From positions 1 through 23,735 of the IMG/VR virus record IMGVR_UViG_3300037502_001048: a DNA stretch of 23,735 nt. One strand, 5' to 3'. Every line of letters begins with the position of its first letter. Position 1 is the first letter of the stretch. This DNA comes from a virus. Of this stretch, positions 6,413-13,328 are shown piece after piece. A model generated the notes under the pieces. The model made no database searches. It was not told the origin of the DNA and saw nothing but the letters and a program-made list of their open reading frames with translations. Position numbers and translations under genes: made by a program.

Positions 6413-6544
6413 ATGACCTCAACAACGAAAGGCCAACTATCCGTGTGGCGACTGGTCGTCGCTATCTGCACTGTCGGCATCTCCGCCCTGTTCATCGGCG
6501 TTCGCAAGCCGATCGGCAAGTCCAAGATCATTCATCACACCTGA
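6413..6544 (+). CDS. Small single-pass membrane protein
   Basis: A 43-residue ORF starting at the ATG at 6413, preceded by GAAAGGG (6401-6407) as a plausible ribosome site. The upstream in-frame start at 6320 would translate through the hairpin and has a low-complexity Pro/Thr stretch, so it is rejected. After MTSTTKGQLSVW comes one hydrophobic helix, LVVAICTVGISALFIGV, then a basic tail RKPIGKSKIIHHT, consistent with an N-out/C-in membrane peptide. Function unknown. Ten nt separate it from the next gene. Confidence 0.5.
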   Translation: MTSTTKGQLSVWRLVVAICTVGISALFIGVRKPIGKSKIIHHT

Positions 6545-6553
6545 GAGGACCAT

Positions 6554-6796
6554 ATGAGCATCATCTTCCGAGACCCACCACCCGACACCCGTCGCACCCG
6601 TGGCGCAGCGCAGGCGTTCGTCGACGTTCTTCAGGCGAATCCGCAACGCTGGGCCGTCTACAGCGAGGGCATGACGCAGAAGGCTGCGACCGGCTTTGTC
6701 AGTCGCAACCGTCGTCGCTTCCCGCAAGTGGACTGGCGTGCGACTCCCGAGACCGACGGGTCGTGGAGCGTCTACGGCTACTACCGCTTCGGGTAG
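6554..6796 (+). CDS. Small hypothetical protein with basic centre
   Basis: An 80-residue protein starting at ATG 6554 with AGAGGA (6544-6549) upstream. The sequence contains DVLQANPQRWAVYSEGMTQKAA and FVSRNRRRFPQVDWRATPE, then SWSVYGYYRFG. This is reminiscent of small phage proteins with an alpha-beta fold in which a helix is followed by strands that read out as 'W-x-V-Y-x-R', but I do not assign a family. It ends 28 nt before a strong hairpin that separates it from the portal gene. Role unknown. Confidence 0.65.
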   Translation: MSIIFRDPPPDTRRTRGAAQAFVDVLQANPQRWAVYSEGMTQKAATGFVSRNRRRFPQVDWRATPETDGSWSVYGYYRFG

Positions 6797-6819
6797 ACTG
6801 CTCAGCGGCGAGAAGAGAT

Positions 6820-6861
6820 GCGTCAACGCCTGCCCTGCTCATGTGGGGCAGGCGTTCACGC
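6820..6861 (+). terminator. Strong hairpin terminator before the portal gene
   Basis: AACGCCTGCCC (6825-6835) pairs perfectly with GGGCAGGCGTT (6846-6856), and the stem extends across one C-C mismatch with GCGT (6820-6823) and ACGC (6858-6861). The loop is 10 nt. No T-run follows. It separates the small genes from the portal operon, whose -10 box begins 14 nt downstream. Confidence 0.7.
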
Positions 6862-6874
6862 GTTCCGGGTGATG

Positions 6875-6887
6875 TAGGCTAGCGACC
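6875..6887 (+). promoter_or_regulatory. Leaderless -10 promoter for the portal operon
   Basis: TAGGCT at 6875-6880 is followed by 7 nt and the GTG at 6888. No Shine-Dalgarno site. It follows the hairpin at 6820-6861 directly, giving a terminator-promoter boundary between transcription units. Confidence 0.5.
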
Positions 6888-9755
6888 GTGGCGCGCAGAC
6901 GACATGAGCAGGCACCGGCGTGGAACTCGCTGATTGCCGCAGCCGAGATCATGACGGCCCCGTCGATGCCGCTGCGAGCCATCGCCCACCGCACCGAAGC
7001 ATGGCAGCAAGCAGCGTGGGACTACTACGACTCGGTCGGAGAGCTGCGCTTCGCCTCGCAGTGGATCAGCAACGCCGTGTCAAGGGTCAACCTTGTCGCC
7101 GCTGCACCGGCAACCGGACCGGGTGACGAGCCGACACCTATTGCTCAGGACGACTTCGAGTTCACTGCCGGGCAGCGTCGTGCCGCCGAGATCGTCGCAC
7201 AGATCGCAGGCGGCTCCGGAGGGCAGGGCCAGATGCTCGGGTCGTTCGGTGTCCATCTGACCATCGCCGGGATCGGCTGGCTGGTCGCTGAACCACCGAT
7301 CGACGACCCGCTTGCCGACGAGTTCACCTCGTGGAACGTCTACAGCTCCGAGGAGATCCGCACCACCTCTGACGGCGTGGTCGAGGTCCGGGTGAGCTAT
7401 CGAGAGTGGCGACCGCTGCACCCGAATAGCGTCGTCGTGAAAGCGTGGCGCAGGCACCCGAGGTGGAGCTATCAGCCGGACGCTCCTACTCGTGGCGTGC
7501 TCGGCGTGCTGCGCGAGATCGAACTGCTCCAGCAGCACATTCACGCGTCGGCGCAGTCCCGGCTCGCTGGTGCTGGCATTCTGACCATCCCGAGCGAGGC
7601 AGTGTTCCCGCCCGGGCAGGGACCGCAGTCGTCATTCGAGGACGTCCTCGCTCAGAATCAGAACGTCACAGCACCTGAGGACTCGTTCGTTGACACTCTC
7701 GTCGACTCGATGACGGTCCCGATCACGGACCGTTCGTCGGCTGCTGCCGTGGTGCCGCTGGTGATCCGCATTCCTGGCGAGTTCGTCGACAAGGTCCGGC
7801 ACCTGACGTTCGCAACGCCGTTCGATGATCGGGTGCTGAGCCTGATGGAGTCCGCCATCCGTCGTCTGGCGCTCGGTCTCGACATCCCGCCCGAGATCCT
7901 CACCGGCGTCGCTGGGATGAATCACTGGTGCGTGCCTGTCGAGCATCCCATCCTCACCGCTGAAGGCTGGAAGCACGTTGATGACCTGGCGCTCGGTGAG
8001 CGCATCGCCACGATGAACACGACGACGGGCGCTCTGGAGTTCCTCCCGGTCCAGCACATCTACCGTGCACAGGTCGAGGCTGAGCCGATGCTGGAGGTCA
8101 CTCTCGTCGGTCAAGGCGGGCACATGTCGAAGGTGTCAATGACGCAGGGTCACCGGAACGTGGTCCAACGTGACGGCACATGGACAATCGTCACCGCCGA
8201 TGAGCTGCGTGAGGGCGACGTGATCCCGACCGCTGCGCCTGCTCGTGACTTCCCGACCGAGCCGAAGTGGTCTGACTCGTTCGTGCAGTTGGTCGCCTGG
8301 TACTCGGCAGACGGCACGCTGACCAAGCAGAACGGCAAGCCCGGCCAGATTCGCATCGCCAAGTCGTGGAAGGTGAACCCGCACCTCGTCGGCAAGATGA
8401 CCGCTCTACTTACCGAGACCTTCGGACCGGCGTCAGAGACCATGCCGCAGGGCGCAGTCGAGCCGATGTGGCGCATGGAGATGCAGGAACGAGGCATGGC
8501 GGTCGCCGTGCTGAATGCTGCTGCTCGGAACATGCTGCTCGCCGTGATGCCTGGTCACGAGAAGGTCGTGCCTCGCTGGTTCGTGGAGTCGCTCACAGAG
8601 GCACAGACGCACCTGTTCCTCGCTGCATGGGCTGAGTCTGACGGCGTTAGCTCTGGCGGCGAGTGGAAGGGCGTCATCGAGCAGTCCAACCCTGACCGGC
8701 TCGACGCCATTGAACTCGCAGCACTTCGTGCCGGGTACTCGGTGCGTCGCTGGTCGGAATCGCTCGTCGGCGCAACGGAGCACGGCAGGTTCTCGGACCG
8801 TCCGATGCACTGCCTGCGAGTCGGCAAGATGACCTATCGCACGGTGCGCGCCATCGAGCAGGTCGCCTACACGGGCGAGGTGTGGTGCCCGACGACCGCC
8901 AACGGGACGTGGATCACGCAGACGGATCGTGGCTGGTCGATGGTCACCGGCAACTCGGCATGGCAGGTCGAAGAGCAGGCGATCACGCTGCACATCGAGC
9001 CACTGTCCGAGGTGATCTGCCACGCCCTCACCATCGGCTTCCTGGCACCTGCTCTCGAGGCCGAGGGCATCGACCCGAGCGAGGCGATGGTCTGGTACGA
9101 CACCAGCGACCTGACCGCTCGCCCGGACAAGACCCGGCAGGCGATCGAGGCATACGACCGCAACGAGTTGAGCGGCGCTGCGATGCTGCGTGAGGTCGGG
9201 CTGAGCGTCGATGACATGCCGAGCGAGGAGGAGAAGCGTGAGCGCATCCTGCTCTCCGTCGCCCGGAGCGTGCCTGCGCTTGCACCGCCAATCCTTGCCG
9301 AGCTTGGCTTCATCGCCTCTGACGCCATCCCGGTCGAGGTCGAGGCTGCACCTGCTTCTGCTGCGCTCCCGGCAGTAGAACCGACGCAGGGACCACCCGA
9401 GACCGCAGTGCCCGGCGACGCCCTGACGGCTGCGTGCGACGTGCTTATGCACCGAGCGATGGAGCGTGCCGGTGCCCGACTCCGGTCGGCTGCAGGCAAG
9501 CGCACGCAGGGTGGTGCGGCAGCGATTCCGTGTGATGACCCGAGCCGCCTGCACTGCACCGTCGATGCGACCTCGTTCGCCGACCTCGGCTCACTGCTTG
9601 AGGGCGCGTGGGGCATCGTGCCGGACATCGCCCGGAGATGCCGTGTGGACCCGGACACGCTGACGCAAAGCCTCGACCGCTACGCGCGCGCCCTCCTGGC
9701 GACCGGCGAGCCGCACACTCACGAGAGACTCGCTCATGCTCTCGGAACCGCCTGA
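6888..9755 (+). CDS. Portal protein precursor containing an intein
   Basis: A 955-residue reading frame. The host protein is a phage portal (dodecameric ring at the capsid vertex): N-terminal WQQAAWDYYDSVGELRFASQWISNAVSRVNL (about 39-69), HIHASAQSRLAGAGILTIPSE, and DDRVLSLMESAIRRLALGLDIPPEILTGVAGMNHW just before the insertion. An in-frame intein occupies residues 348-689 (7929-8954). Its removal joins NHW to SAWQVEEQAITLHIEPLSEVI, restoring the conserved NHW-x-AWQVEE portal segment and leaving a 613-residue protein. The C-terminal ~200 residues are Ala/Pro-rich and helical, with a motif CDDPSRLHC. The 3' end overlaps the MuF gene by 20 nt. Portal identity rests on these motifs and position between terminase and MuF. 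Confidence 0.9.
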   Translation: MARRRHEQAPAWNSLIAAAEIMTAPSMPLRAIAHRTEAWQQAAWDYYDSVGELRFASQWISNAVSRVNLVAAAPATGPGDEPTPIAQDDFEFTAGQRRAAEIVAQIAGGSGGQGQMLGSFGVHLTIAGIGWLVAEPPIDDPLADEFTSWNVYSSEEIRTTSDGVVEVRVSYREWRPLHPNSVVVKAWRRHPRWSYQPDAPTRGVLGVLREIELLQQHIHASAQSRLAGAGILTIPSEAVFPPGQGPQSSFEDVLAQNQNVTAPEDSFVDTLVDSMTVPITDRSSAAAVVPLVIRIPGEFVDKVRHLTFATPFDDRVLSLMESAIRRLALGLDIPPEILTGVAGMNHWCVPVEHPILTAEGWKHVDDLALGERIATMNTTTGALEFLPVQHIYRAQVEAEPMLEVTLVGQGGHMSKVSMTQGHRNVVQRDGTWTIVTADELREGDVIPTAAPARDFPTEPKWSDSFVQLVAWYSADGTLTKQNGKPGQIRIAKSWKVNPHLVGKMTALLTETFGPASETMPQGAVEPMWRMEMQERGMAVAVLNAAARNMLLAVMPGHEKVVPRWFVESLTEAQTHLFLAAWAESDGVSSGGEWKGVIEQSNPDRLDAIELAALRAGYSVRRWSESLVGATEHGRFSDRPMHCLRVGKMTYRTVRAIEQVAYTGEVWCPTTANGTWITQTDRGWSMVTGNSAWQVEEQAITLHIEPLSEVICHALTIGFLAPALEAEGIDPSEAMVWYDTSDLTARPDKTRQAIEAYDRNELSGAAMLREVGLSVDDMPSEEEKRERILLSVARSVPALAPPILAELGFIASDAIPVEVEAAPASAALPAVEPTQGPPETAVPGDALTAACDVLMHRAMERAGARLRSAAGKRTQGGAAAIPCDDPSRLHCTVDATSFADLGSLLEGAWGIVPDIARRCRVDPDTLTQSLDRYARALLATGEPHTHERLAHALGTA
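7929..8954 (+). other. Intein with LAGLIDADG (DOD) homing endonuclease in the portal gene
   Basis: 342 residues. Block A starts at Cys1 (CVPVEHPILTAEGWKHVDDL). Block B is SMTQGHRNVV with the T-x-x-H pair. The two LAGLIDADG-type helices are LVAWYSADG (about intein residue 120) and LFLAAWAESDG (about 230). Blocks F/G are EVWCPTTANGTWITQTD and MVTGN, followed by Ser as the +1 extein residue. The penultimate residue is Gly rather than the usual His. Both splice junctions restore a conserved portal sequence. Known role: self-excision by protein splicing, with the endonuclease spreading the element into intein-free portal alleles. Confidence 0.93.
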
Positions 9756-10602
9756 CGACCTCGCAGACCGCATCGTCTGGCGCAGAGAGGCAGAGGAGAC
9801 CTTCGCCGACAAGGTCCGCAGAAGACTGACGCAGATCGTCGTCGGAGCGTATGAGACCTATCTCGGCACCCTGACCGCTGCTGGTGACCTGTCGGCGTTC
9901 GATGCCATCCCGCAGCAGTGGCAGGTCTATGTGCTCGACGAACTGATACCCGACCTCGACGAGATGTACCAGGCTGGAGCCATCACGGCGTGGAACACGG
10001 CGCCGACGACGACCACGCTGCCAACGAGCGCAGCGACCGGCTGGGCGCAGATCATCGCTGAGCAGGCGATCGATTACCAGGCGACAGCCACTAACCGACT
10101 GCGTGGCGCAGGCGACGACATCTGGCTGAAGGTCAACTCGCAGGTAACCGATGCGCTCGCCAAGGGTGCAGGCACAGAGGTGCTCAAGCAGCAGATCGAG
10201 CAGGTCACGCAGTTTTCCGAGTTCCGAGCCGACATGATCGCTCGCACCGAGATGAACGGCGCGTTCGTTCGTGGGGCGTATGCCGGTGAGGTGGCGCTCG
10301 GTGAGTACGGACCGATGTTCAAGGAATGGCTAGCGGTCGGCGATGCGAGGACGAGGCCGGACCACGCCGAAGTCAACGGTACTGTCATCCCGTTCGCTGA
10401 TGACTTCATCGTCGGCGGCGAGCCGATGGCGTATCCGATGGTCGATACTGCGTCTCCAGAGCAAATTATTCAGTGCCGCTGCGACACGCTCTTTTACTAT
10501 GTAGGCGATACGTTGCCGGATGGCACGTTAGTAGAGTCTCCAGGCGCACGGTCGCAGTTCACCGAGGTCGCTGACGAGACCGCAGACGCTGAGGAACTGT
10601 GA
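9736..10602 (+). CDS. MuF-like minor head protein
   Basis: A 288-residue protein with the Mu gpF-like (MuF) C-terminal domain: RADMIARTEMNGAFVRGAYAG (about 164-184), KEWLAVGDARTRPDHAEVNG (about 196-215) and the Cys pair QIIQCRCDTLFYYV (about 245-258). The N-terminal half is helical (REAEETFADKVRRRLTQIVVGAYETYLGTL). MuF proteins are carried inside or at the portal of the procapsid and assist head assembly; some carry C-terminal toxin domains, but none is visible here beyond a short acidic tail. It overlaps the portal gene by 20 nt. Its final ~50 codons use more A/T-ending codons than the rest. The stop is 5 nt before the second cassette promoter. Confidence 0.88.
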   Translation: MLSEPPDDLADRIVWRREAEETFADKVRRRLTQIVVGAYETYLGTLTAAGDLSAFDAIPQQWQVYVLDELIPDLDEMYQAGAITAWNTAPTTTTLPTSAATGWAQIIAEQAIDYQATATNRLRGAGDDIWLKVNSQVTDALAKGAGTEVLKQQIEQVTQFSEFRADMIARTEMNGAFVRGAYAGEVALGEYGPMFKEWLAVGDARTRPDHAEVNGTVIPFADDFIVGGEPMAYPMVDTASPEQIIQCRCDTLFYYVGDTLPDGTLVESPGARSQFTEVADETADAEEL

Positions 10603-10607
10603 GCCTC

Positions 10608-10665
10608 GCAAAGAATCCCGAAGAATCGCTAGACAACTACGACAGCAGTCGCTAGTATTCATCAC
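10608..10665 (+). promoter_or_regulatory. Cassette promoter copy B, upstream element inverted
   Basis: GCAAAGAATCCCGAAGAATC at 10608-10627 is the reverse-complement orientation of the 20-bp element seen in copies A, C and D. It lies 2 nt (not 8) before the -35 box TAGACA (10630-10635). A 17-bp spacer with CGAC-AGCA-GTCG (10640-10651) leads to the -10 box TAGTAT (10653-10658), followed by 7 nt and the ATG at 10666. No Shine-Dalgarno site; a leaderless mRNA is predicted. Confidence 0.82.
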
Positions 10666-10923
10666 ATGAGCACCACCCACACCCACACCGACCTTCTCGA
10701 CCTCGCCGACGACTTCGCCGAGCGCATCCGAGCCATTCAGGCCAAGGAGGTCGCCAGCGGCGACGACTTCGCCCTCATCGAGCAGTTGACCAGCGACGCC
10801 GGTCTCGTGATCCCCGAGGAGGACGTGGTCGTCTGGCTGCGGGTCTCGGACATGACCGTCGTCGTCTGGGGCGGCAACGAGTTCGACTACGACATGAACC
10901 GGCTCGCCGAGGTGCGGCTGTGA
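10666..10923 (+). CDS. Cassette B gene 1, small acidic hypothetical protein
   Basis: An 85-residue acidic protein starting MSTTHTHTDLLDLADDFAERI. The N-terminal half is helical (LLDLADDFAERIRAIQAKEV, DDFALIEQLTSDAG) and the C-terminal part has strands (DVVVWLRVSDMTVVVWGGNEFDYDMNRLAEVRL). No known motif, membrane segment or signal peptide. The first four codons ATGAGCACCACC match those of the ParB-like and methylase genes. It is coupled by GTGA overlap to the next gene. Function unknown. Confidence 0.75.
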   Translation: MSTTHTHTDLLDLADDFAERIRAIQAKEVASGDDFALIEQLTSDAGLVIPEEDVVVWLRVSDMTVVVWGGNEFDYDMNRLAEVRL

Positions 10924-11120
10924 GGCCGCAGCACAACCTCCGCAGCCACCACTACTACGCTCCGACCATGCTCGACCGCCTCGCTCGCAAGTGGGAGCAC
11001 GCTGGTCCACGCTGGCACCTGCGGATCGCTCTCGCTGTCCTGCTCGGCACGCTGCTCGCTACTGCTGCGCTCGACGAACCGACGTTCTACGACCCAGAGC
11101 CGACCGAGCAGACGCCCTAG
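10920..11120 (+). CDS. Cassette B gene 2, small membrane protein
   Basis: A 66-residue protein starting at the GTG (10920) that overlaps the TGA of gene 1. A His/Tyr-rich N-terminus (MRPQHNLRSHHYYAPTMLDRL) is followed by WEHAGPRWHLR, a single hydrophobic helix (IALAVLLGTLLATAAL, about 36-51) and an acidic Pro-rich end (DEPTFYDPEPTEQTP). This pattern suggests a single-pass membrane protein with cytoplasmic N-terminus. Function unknown; a role at the host membrane is possible but not shown. A strong hairpin starts 13 nt after the stop. Confidence 0.65.
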   Translation: MRPQHNLRSHHYYAPTMLDRLARKWEHAGPRWHLRIALAVLLGTLLATAALDEPTFYDPEPTEQTP

Positions 11121-11133
11121 ACTCCACCTGCCG

Positions 11134-11182
11134 CACGGCACGACGCCCCGACGTTCCCCCTGAGCGTCGGGGCGTTGCCGTG
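11134..11182 (+). terminator. Strong hairpin terminator of cassette B
   Basis: CACGGCA (11134-11140) and ACGCCCCGACG (11143-11153) pair with CGTCGGGGCGT (11165-11175) and TGCCGTG (11176-11182): 18 base pairs with a 2-nt bulge and an 11-nt loop. Only TT follows. It lies directly upstream of the -10 box of the protease gene. Confidence 0.8.
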
Positions 11183-11195
11183 TTAGCATCGGCTC
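11182..11195 (+). promoter_or_regulatory. Leaderless (extended -10) promoter for the protease-capsid operon
   Basis: TAGCAT at 11184-11189 is preceded at 11181-11183 by TGT (the TGn extended -10 motif) and followed by 6 nt and the ATG at 11196. It abuts the terminator hairpin of cassette B. No Shine-Dalgarno site. Confidence 0.5.
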
Positions 11196-13055
11196 ATGCC
11201 GTTCGGACCGTATGCCGACTTCGATGACTGCGTGGCGCAGAACGGCGACAAGTCGAATCCTGCTGCGTATTGCGCGGCAGTCGAAGAAGCAGCGAAGGGA
11301 GCGCAGGCGATGCGACGTGTGCGGATGGCTCTCACGCCAGTGACGCTGGCAGACGAGGACGGCGACGGCATCGACGACATCACCGGGCTTCCGGTGGAGA
11401 CCGAGGCTGAGGCTCCCGAGCCGATGATCGAGGAGGACGGCGAGGAGGGCGAGGACTTCCACGCGCTCGTCGTGGTCGAGGGCGTCTGGACCGGCGATGG
11501 TCGCTGGATCGAAGAGGGCGCGCTGACCTGGCGTGACCTGCCGCTGCCGCTCATGGCGACCGACCGCACGACCGAGGGTCACATGGACGCCGTGCTGATC
11601 GGGTCGTTTACCCGCATGGAGCGCATGGGCCGAGAGATTCACGGCTGGGGCAGGTTCGTGGAATCTGACGACGCAGACGTGATGCGCCTGCAAGACCTGA
11701 TTCGTAACGGCGACCTGCGGGGCATCTCCGCAGACTTGGACATGATGGAGTACGACGTCATCGTCCCGGCGTCGATGATGCCAGGCATGGAGGACGAGGA
11801 CGAGGACGAGCCGGAGATGGAGGAGGACGGCTCCGTTCGCATGAGCGCCGACGACTACAAGATGAAGGTCACGTCAGCCCGGATCATGGGAGCGACCGGC
11901 GTGCCATTTCCGGCGTTCGCTGAGGCGTACATCGAGGGCATGGCATCGCTCACGGCTGCGCTGATGACCGAATGTCGAGCGACGGGCGGGATGCTCGAGA
12001 CCTGGCAGAGCATGGACGGCATCGACTTCCAGCCGCCGCAGGGCGCACGCGAGGAGGCAGAGCGTGGTCTCGCGTGGCGTGAGGAGTTCGGCCGAGGCGG
12101 CACGGCGGTCGGCGTCGCTCGGGCGCGTGACATCGCCAACGGTCGTAACCTGTCGCCGGACACCATCGGGCGCATGGTGTCCTACTTCGCCAGGCATGAG
12201 GTCGACAAGCAGGGCACCGGATGGTCCCCGGGCGAGGATGGCTTCCCGAGCGCCGGTCGCATCGCCTGGGCGCTGTGGGGCGGCGACCCTGGCCGGACCT
12301 GGGCCGAGAAGGTGCAGCGCCAGATGGCGAGCCGGAGAGAGCAGGGCAGCATCATCGCAGCCGGTCATCCCATCGAGCCGCCGCTGCTGCCGCCTGCGGA
12401 CTGGTTCGCCGATCCGAGACTGAGCCGTGCGACTCCGGTCACGGTCACGAACGACGGCAGGGTCTTCGGCCACGTCGCCGTGTGGGGTTCCTGCCACATC
12501 GGGTTCACCGACCAATGCGTGACGCCGCCTCGCTCGGCAACGAACTACGCGCACTTCCTGACCGGCGAGGTGCTCTGCGAGGACGGCTCGAGGGTCGCTG
12601 TCGGGCAGATCACGATGGACACCGGGCACGCGCCGATGAACGCCAACGCTCACCGAGCAGCAGCGCACTACGACCACACCGGCAGCGCAGTCGTGGACGT
12701 GACCGCAGGCGAGGATGCTCACGGCATCTGGATCGCCGGAGCACTCCGACCTGGCGTCGCTCCCGAGCAGATCAGGGCACTGATGGCGTCGGACGTGTCT
12801 GGCGACTGGCGTCGCATCGGCTCCGGTCTGGAGTTGGTCGCTGTGCTCGCTGTCAACGTGCCGGGCTTCGGCAAGGTCCGGGTCGGGATGCATGACGGTC
12901 TCGTCGCCTCGCTGGTCGCCTCGACCCATGTCGAGCCGGATGACCCCACTCGGCGCATCGTCGCTCGCATCGCTGCGTCGATCGGCCGGACGCCGGAGCG
13001 CAGGCGTGAGGAGCTGGCTGCTCGGGTCGCTCGGCTTCGTGAGGCTGGTCTCTGA
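11196..13055 (+). CDS. Capsid maturation protease, three-part protein
   Basis: A 619-residue protein. Part 1: an N-terminal motif MPFGPYADFDDCVAQNGDKSNPAAYCAA (residues 1-28), with two Cys, then a prohead-protease domain with candidate catalytic His in TEGHMDAVLIGSFTRMERMG (about 126-145) and Ser in DLRGISADLD (about 170-179), as in HK97-type serine proteases. Part 2 (about 280-375): RGLAWREEFGRGG, VGVARARDIANGRNLSPDTIGRM, SYFARHEVDKQG, IAWALWGGDPGRTWAEK, a small domain found in various phage head proteins. Part 3 (about 390-590): PPADWFADPRLSRATPVTV, GRVFGHVAVWGSCHIGF, VGQITMDTGHAPMNA and SGDWRRIGSGLELVAVLAVNVPGF, typical of actinophage proteins next to the capsid gene. It is inferred to cleave the capsid N-terminal delta region. 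An acidic linker (EDEDEDEPEMEEDG) splits the protease domain. Confidence 0.82.
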   Translation: MPFGPYADFDDCVAQNGDKSNPAAYCAAVEEAAKGAQAMRRVRMALTPVTLADEDGDGIDDITGLPVETEAEAPEPMIEEDGEEGEDFHALVVVEGVWTGDGRWIEEGALTWRDLPLPLMATDRTTEGHMDAVLIGSFTRMERMGREIHGWGRFVESDDADVMRLQDLIRNGDLRGISADLDMMEYDVIVPASMMPGMEDEDEDEPEMEEDGSVRMSADDYKMKVTSARIMGATGVPFPAFAEAYIEGMASLTAALMTECRATGGMLETWQSMDGIDFQPPQGAREEAERGLAWREEFGRGGTAVGVARARDIANGRNLSPDTIGRMVSYFARHEVDKQGTGWSPGEDGFPSAGRIAWALWGGDPGRTWAEKVQRQMASRREQGSIIAAGHPIEPPLLPPADWFADPRLSRATPVTVTNDGRVFGHVAVWGSCHIGFTDQCVTPPRSATNYAHFLTGEVLCEDGSRVAVGQITMDTGHAPMNANAHRAAAHYDHTGSAVVDVTAGEDAHGIWIAGALRPGVAPEQIRALMASDVSGDWRRIGSGLELVAVLAVNVPGFGKVRVGMHDGLVASLVASTHVEPDDPTRRIVARIAASIGRTPERRREELAARVARLREAGL

Positions 13056-13056
13056 C

Positions 13057-13230
13057 ATGGCTTGCAACTGCGGTAAGAGGCGTTCACTGAGCGGACCGTC
13101 GGCATCGTCGACGACCCTGCCGCATCAGGTCTGGCGCAACGGCGTCTACACCGGGCGCAGCTTCTCGTCGTTGTTCAACGCGCAGGCATACGCCGAGCGG
13201 ATCGGCGGTGAGGTGCGTAGTTCGTCCTGA
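13057..13230 (+). CDS. MACNCG small protein between protease and capsid
   Basis: A 57-residue protein starting at ATG 13057, one base after the protease stop; the longer upstream in-frame start overlaps the protease gene and lacks homologous look. It begins MACNCGKRRS with a C-x-C pair near the N-terminus, followed by a Ser/Thr-rich linker and HQVWRNGVYTGRSFSSLFNAQAYAERIGGEV. Proteins with the MACNCG start commonly sit between protease and capsid genes in actinophages; their function is unknown to me. A metal-binding or capsid-associated role is inferred from position only. Confidence 0.72.
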   Translation: MACNCGKRRSLSGPSASSTTLPHQVWRNGVYTGRSFSSLFNAQAYAERIGGEVRSSS

Positions 13231-13232
13231 CG

Positions 13233-13247
13233 TGCTACCGTCATCGC
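13233..13247 (+). promoter_or_regulatory. Weak candidate promoter before the capsid gene
   Basis: TGCTACCGT (13233-13241) fits an extended -10 box (TGn-TANNNT), with a predicted start near 13248 and an 80-nt leader before the capsid ATG. The capsid gene has its own strong ribosome site, so a leadered transcript would fit the need for high expression. No -35 box is seen. A weak stem (TGACG/CGTCA) overlaps it. Confidence 0.3.
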
Positions 13248-13316
13248 CAGGACATCGCCTAGCGAGCCTGACAAACGCACGGAGCCACGCTCGTGCCACC
13301 TATCCCCACGAAACAT

Positions 13317-13324
13317 GAGGAGGT
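13317..13324 (+). promoter_or_regulatory. Strong ribosome binding site of the major capsid gene
   Basis: GAGGAGGT lies 4 nt before the ATG at 13329. It decides the start in favour of 13329 over the in-frame GTG at 13293, which has no ribosome site. Confidence 0.8.
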
Positions 13325-13328
13325 CGGC

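Noticed and set aside
6794-6799. TAGACT at the end of the 6554 gene as another leaderless promoter
   Set aside because: It overlaps the stop codon, no start codon lies 6-8 nt downstream, and a terminator follows.
6205-6882. A 225-residue plus-strand frame over the 6413 and 6554 genes
   Set aside because: It crosses two hairpins and overlaps better-supported small genes with ribosome sites; composition is frame-shift-like.
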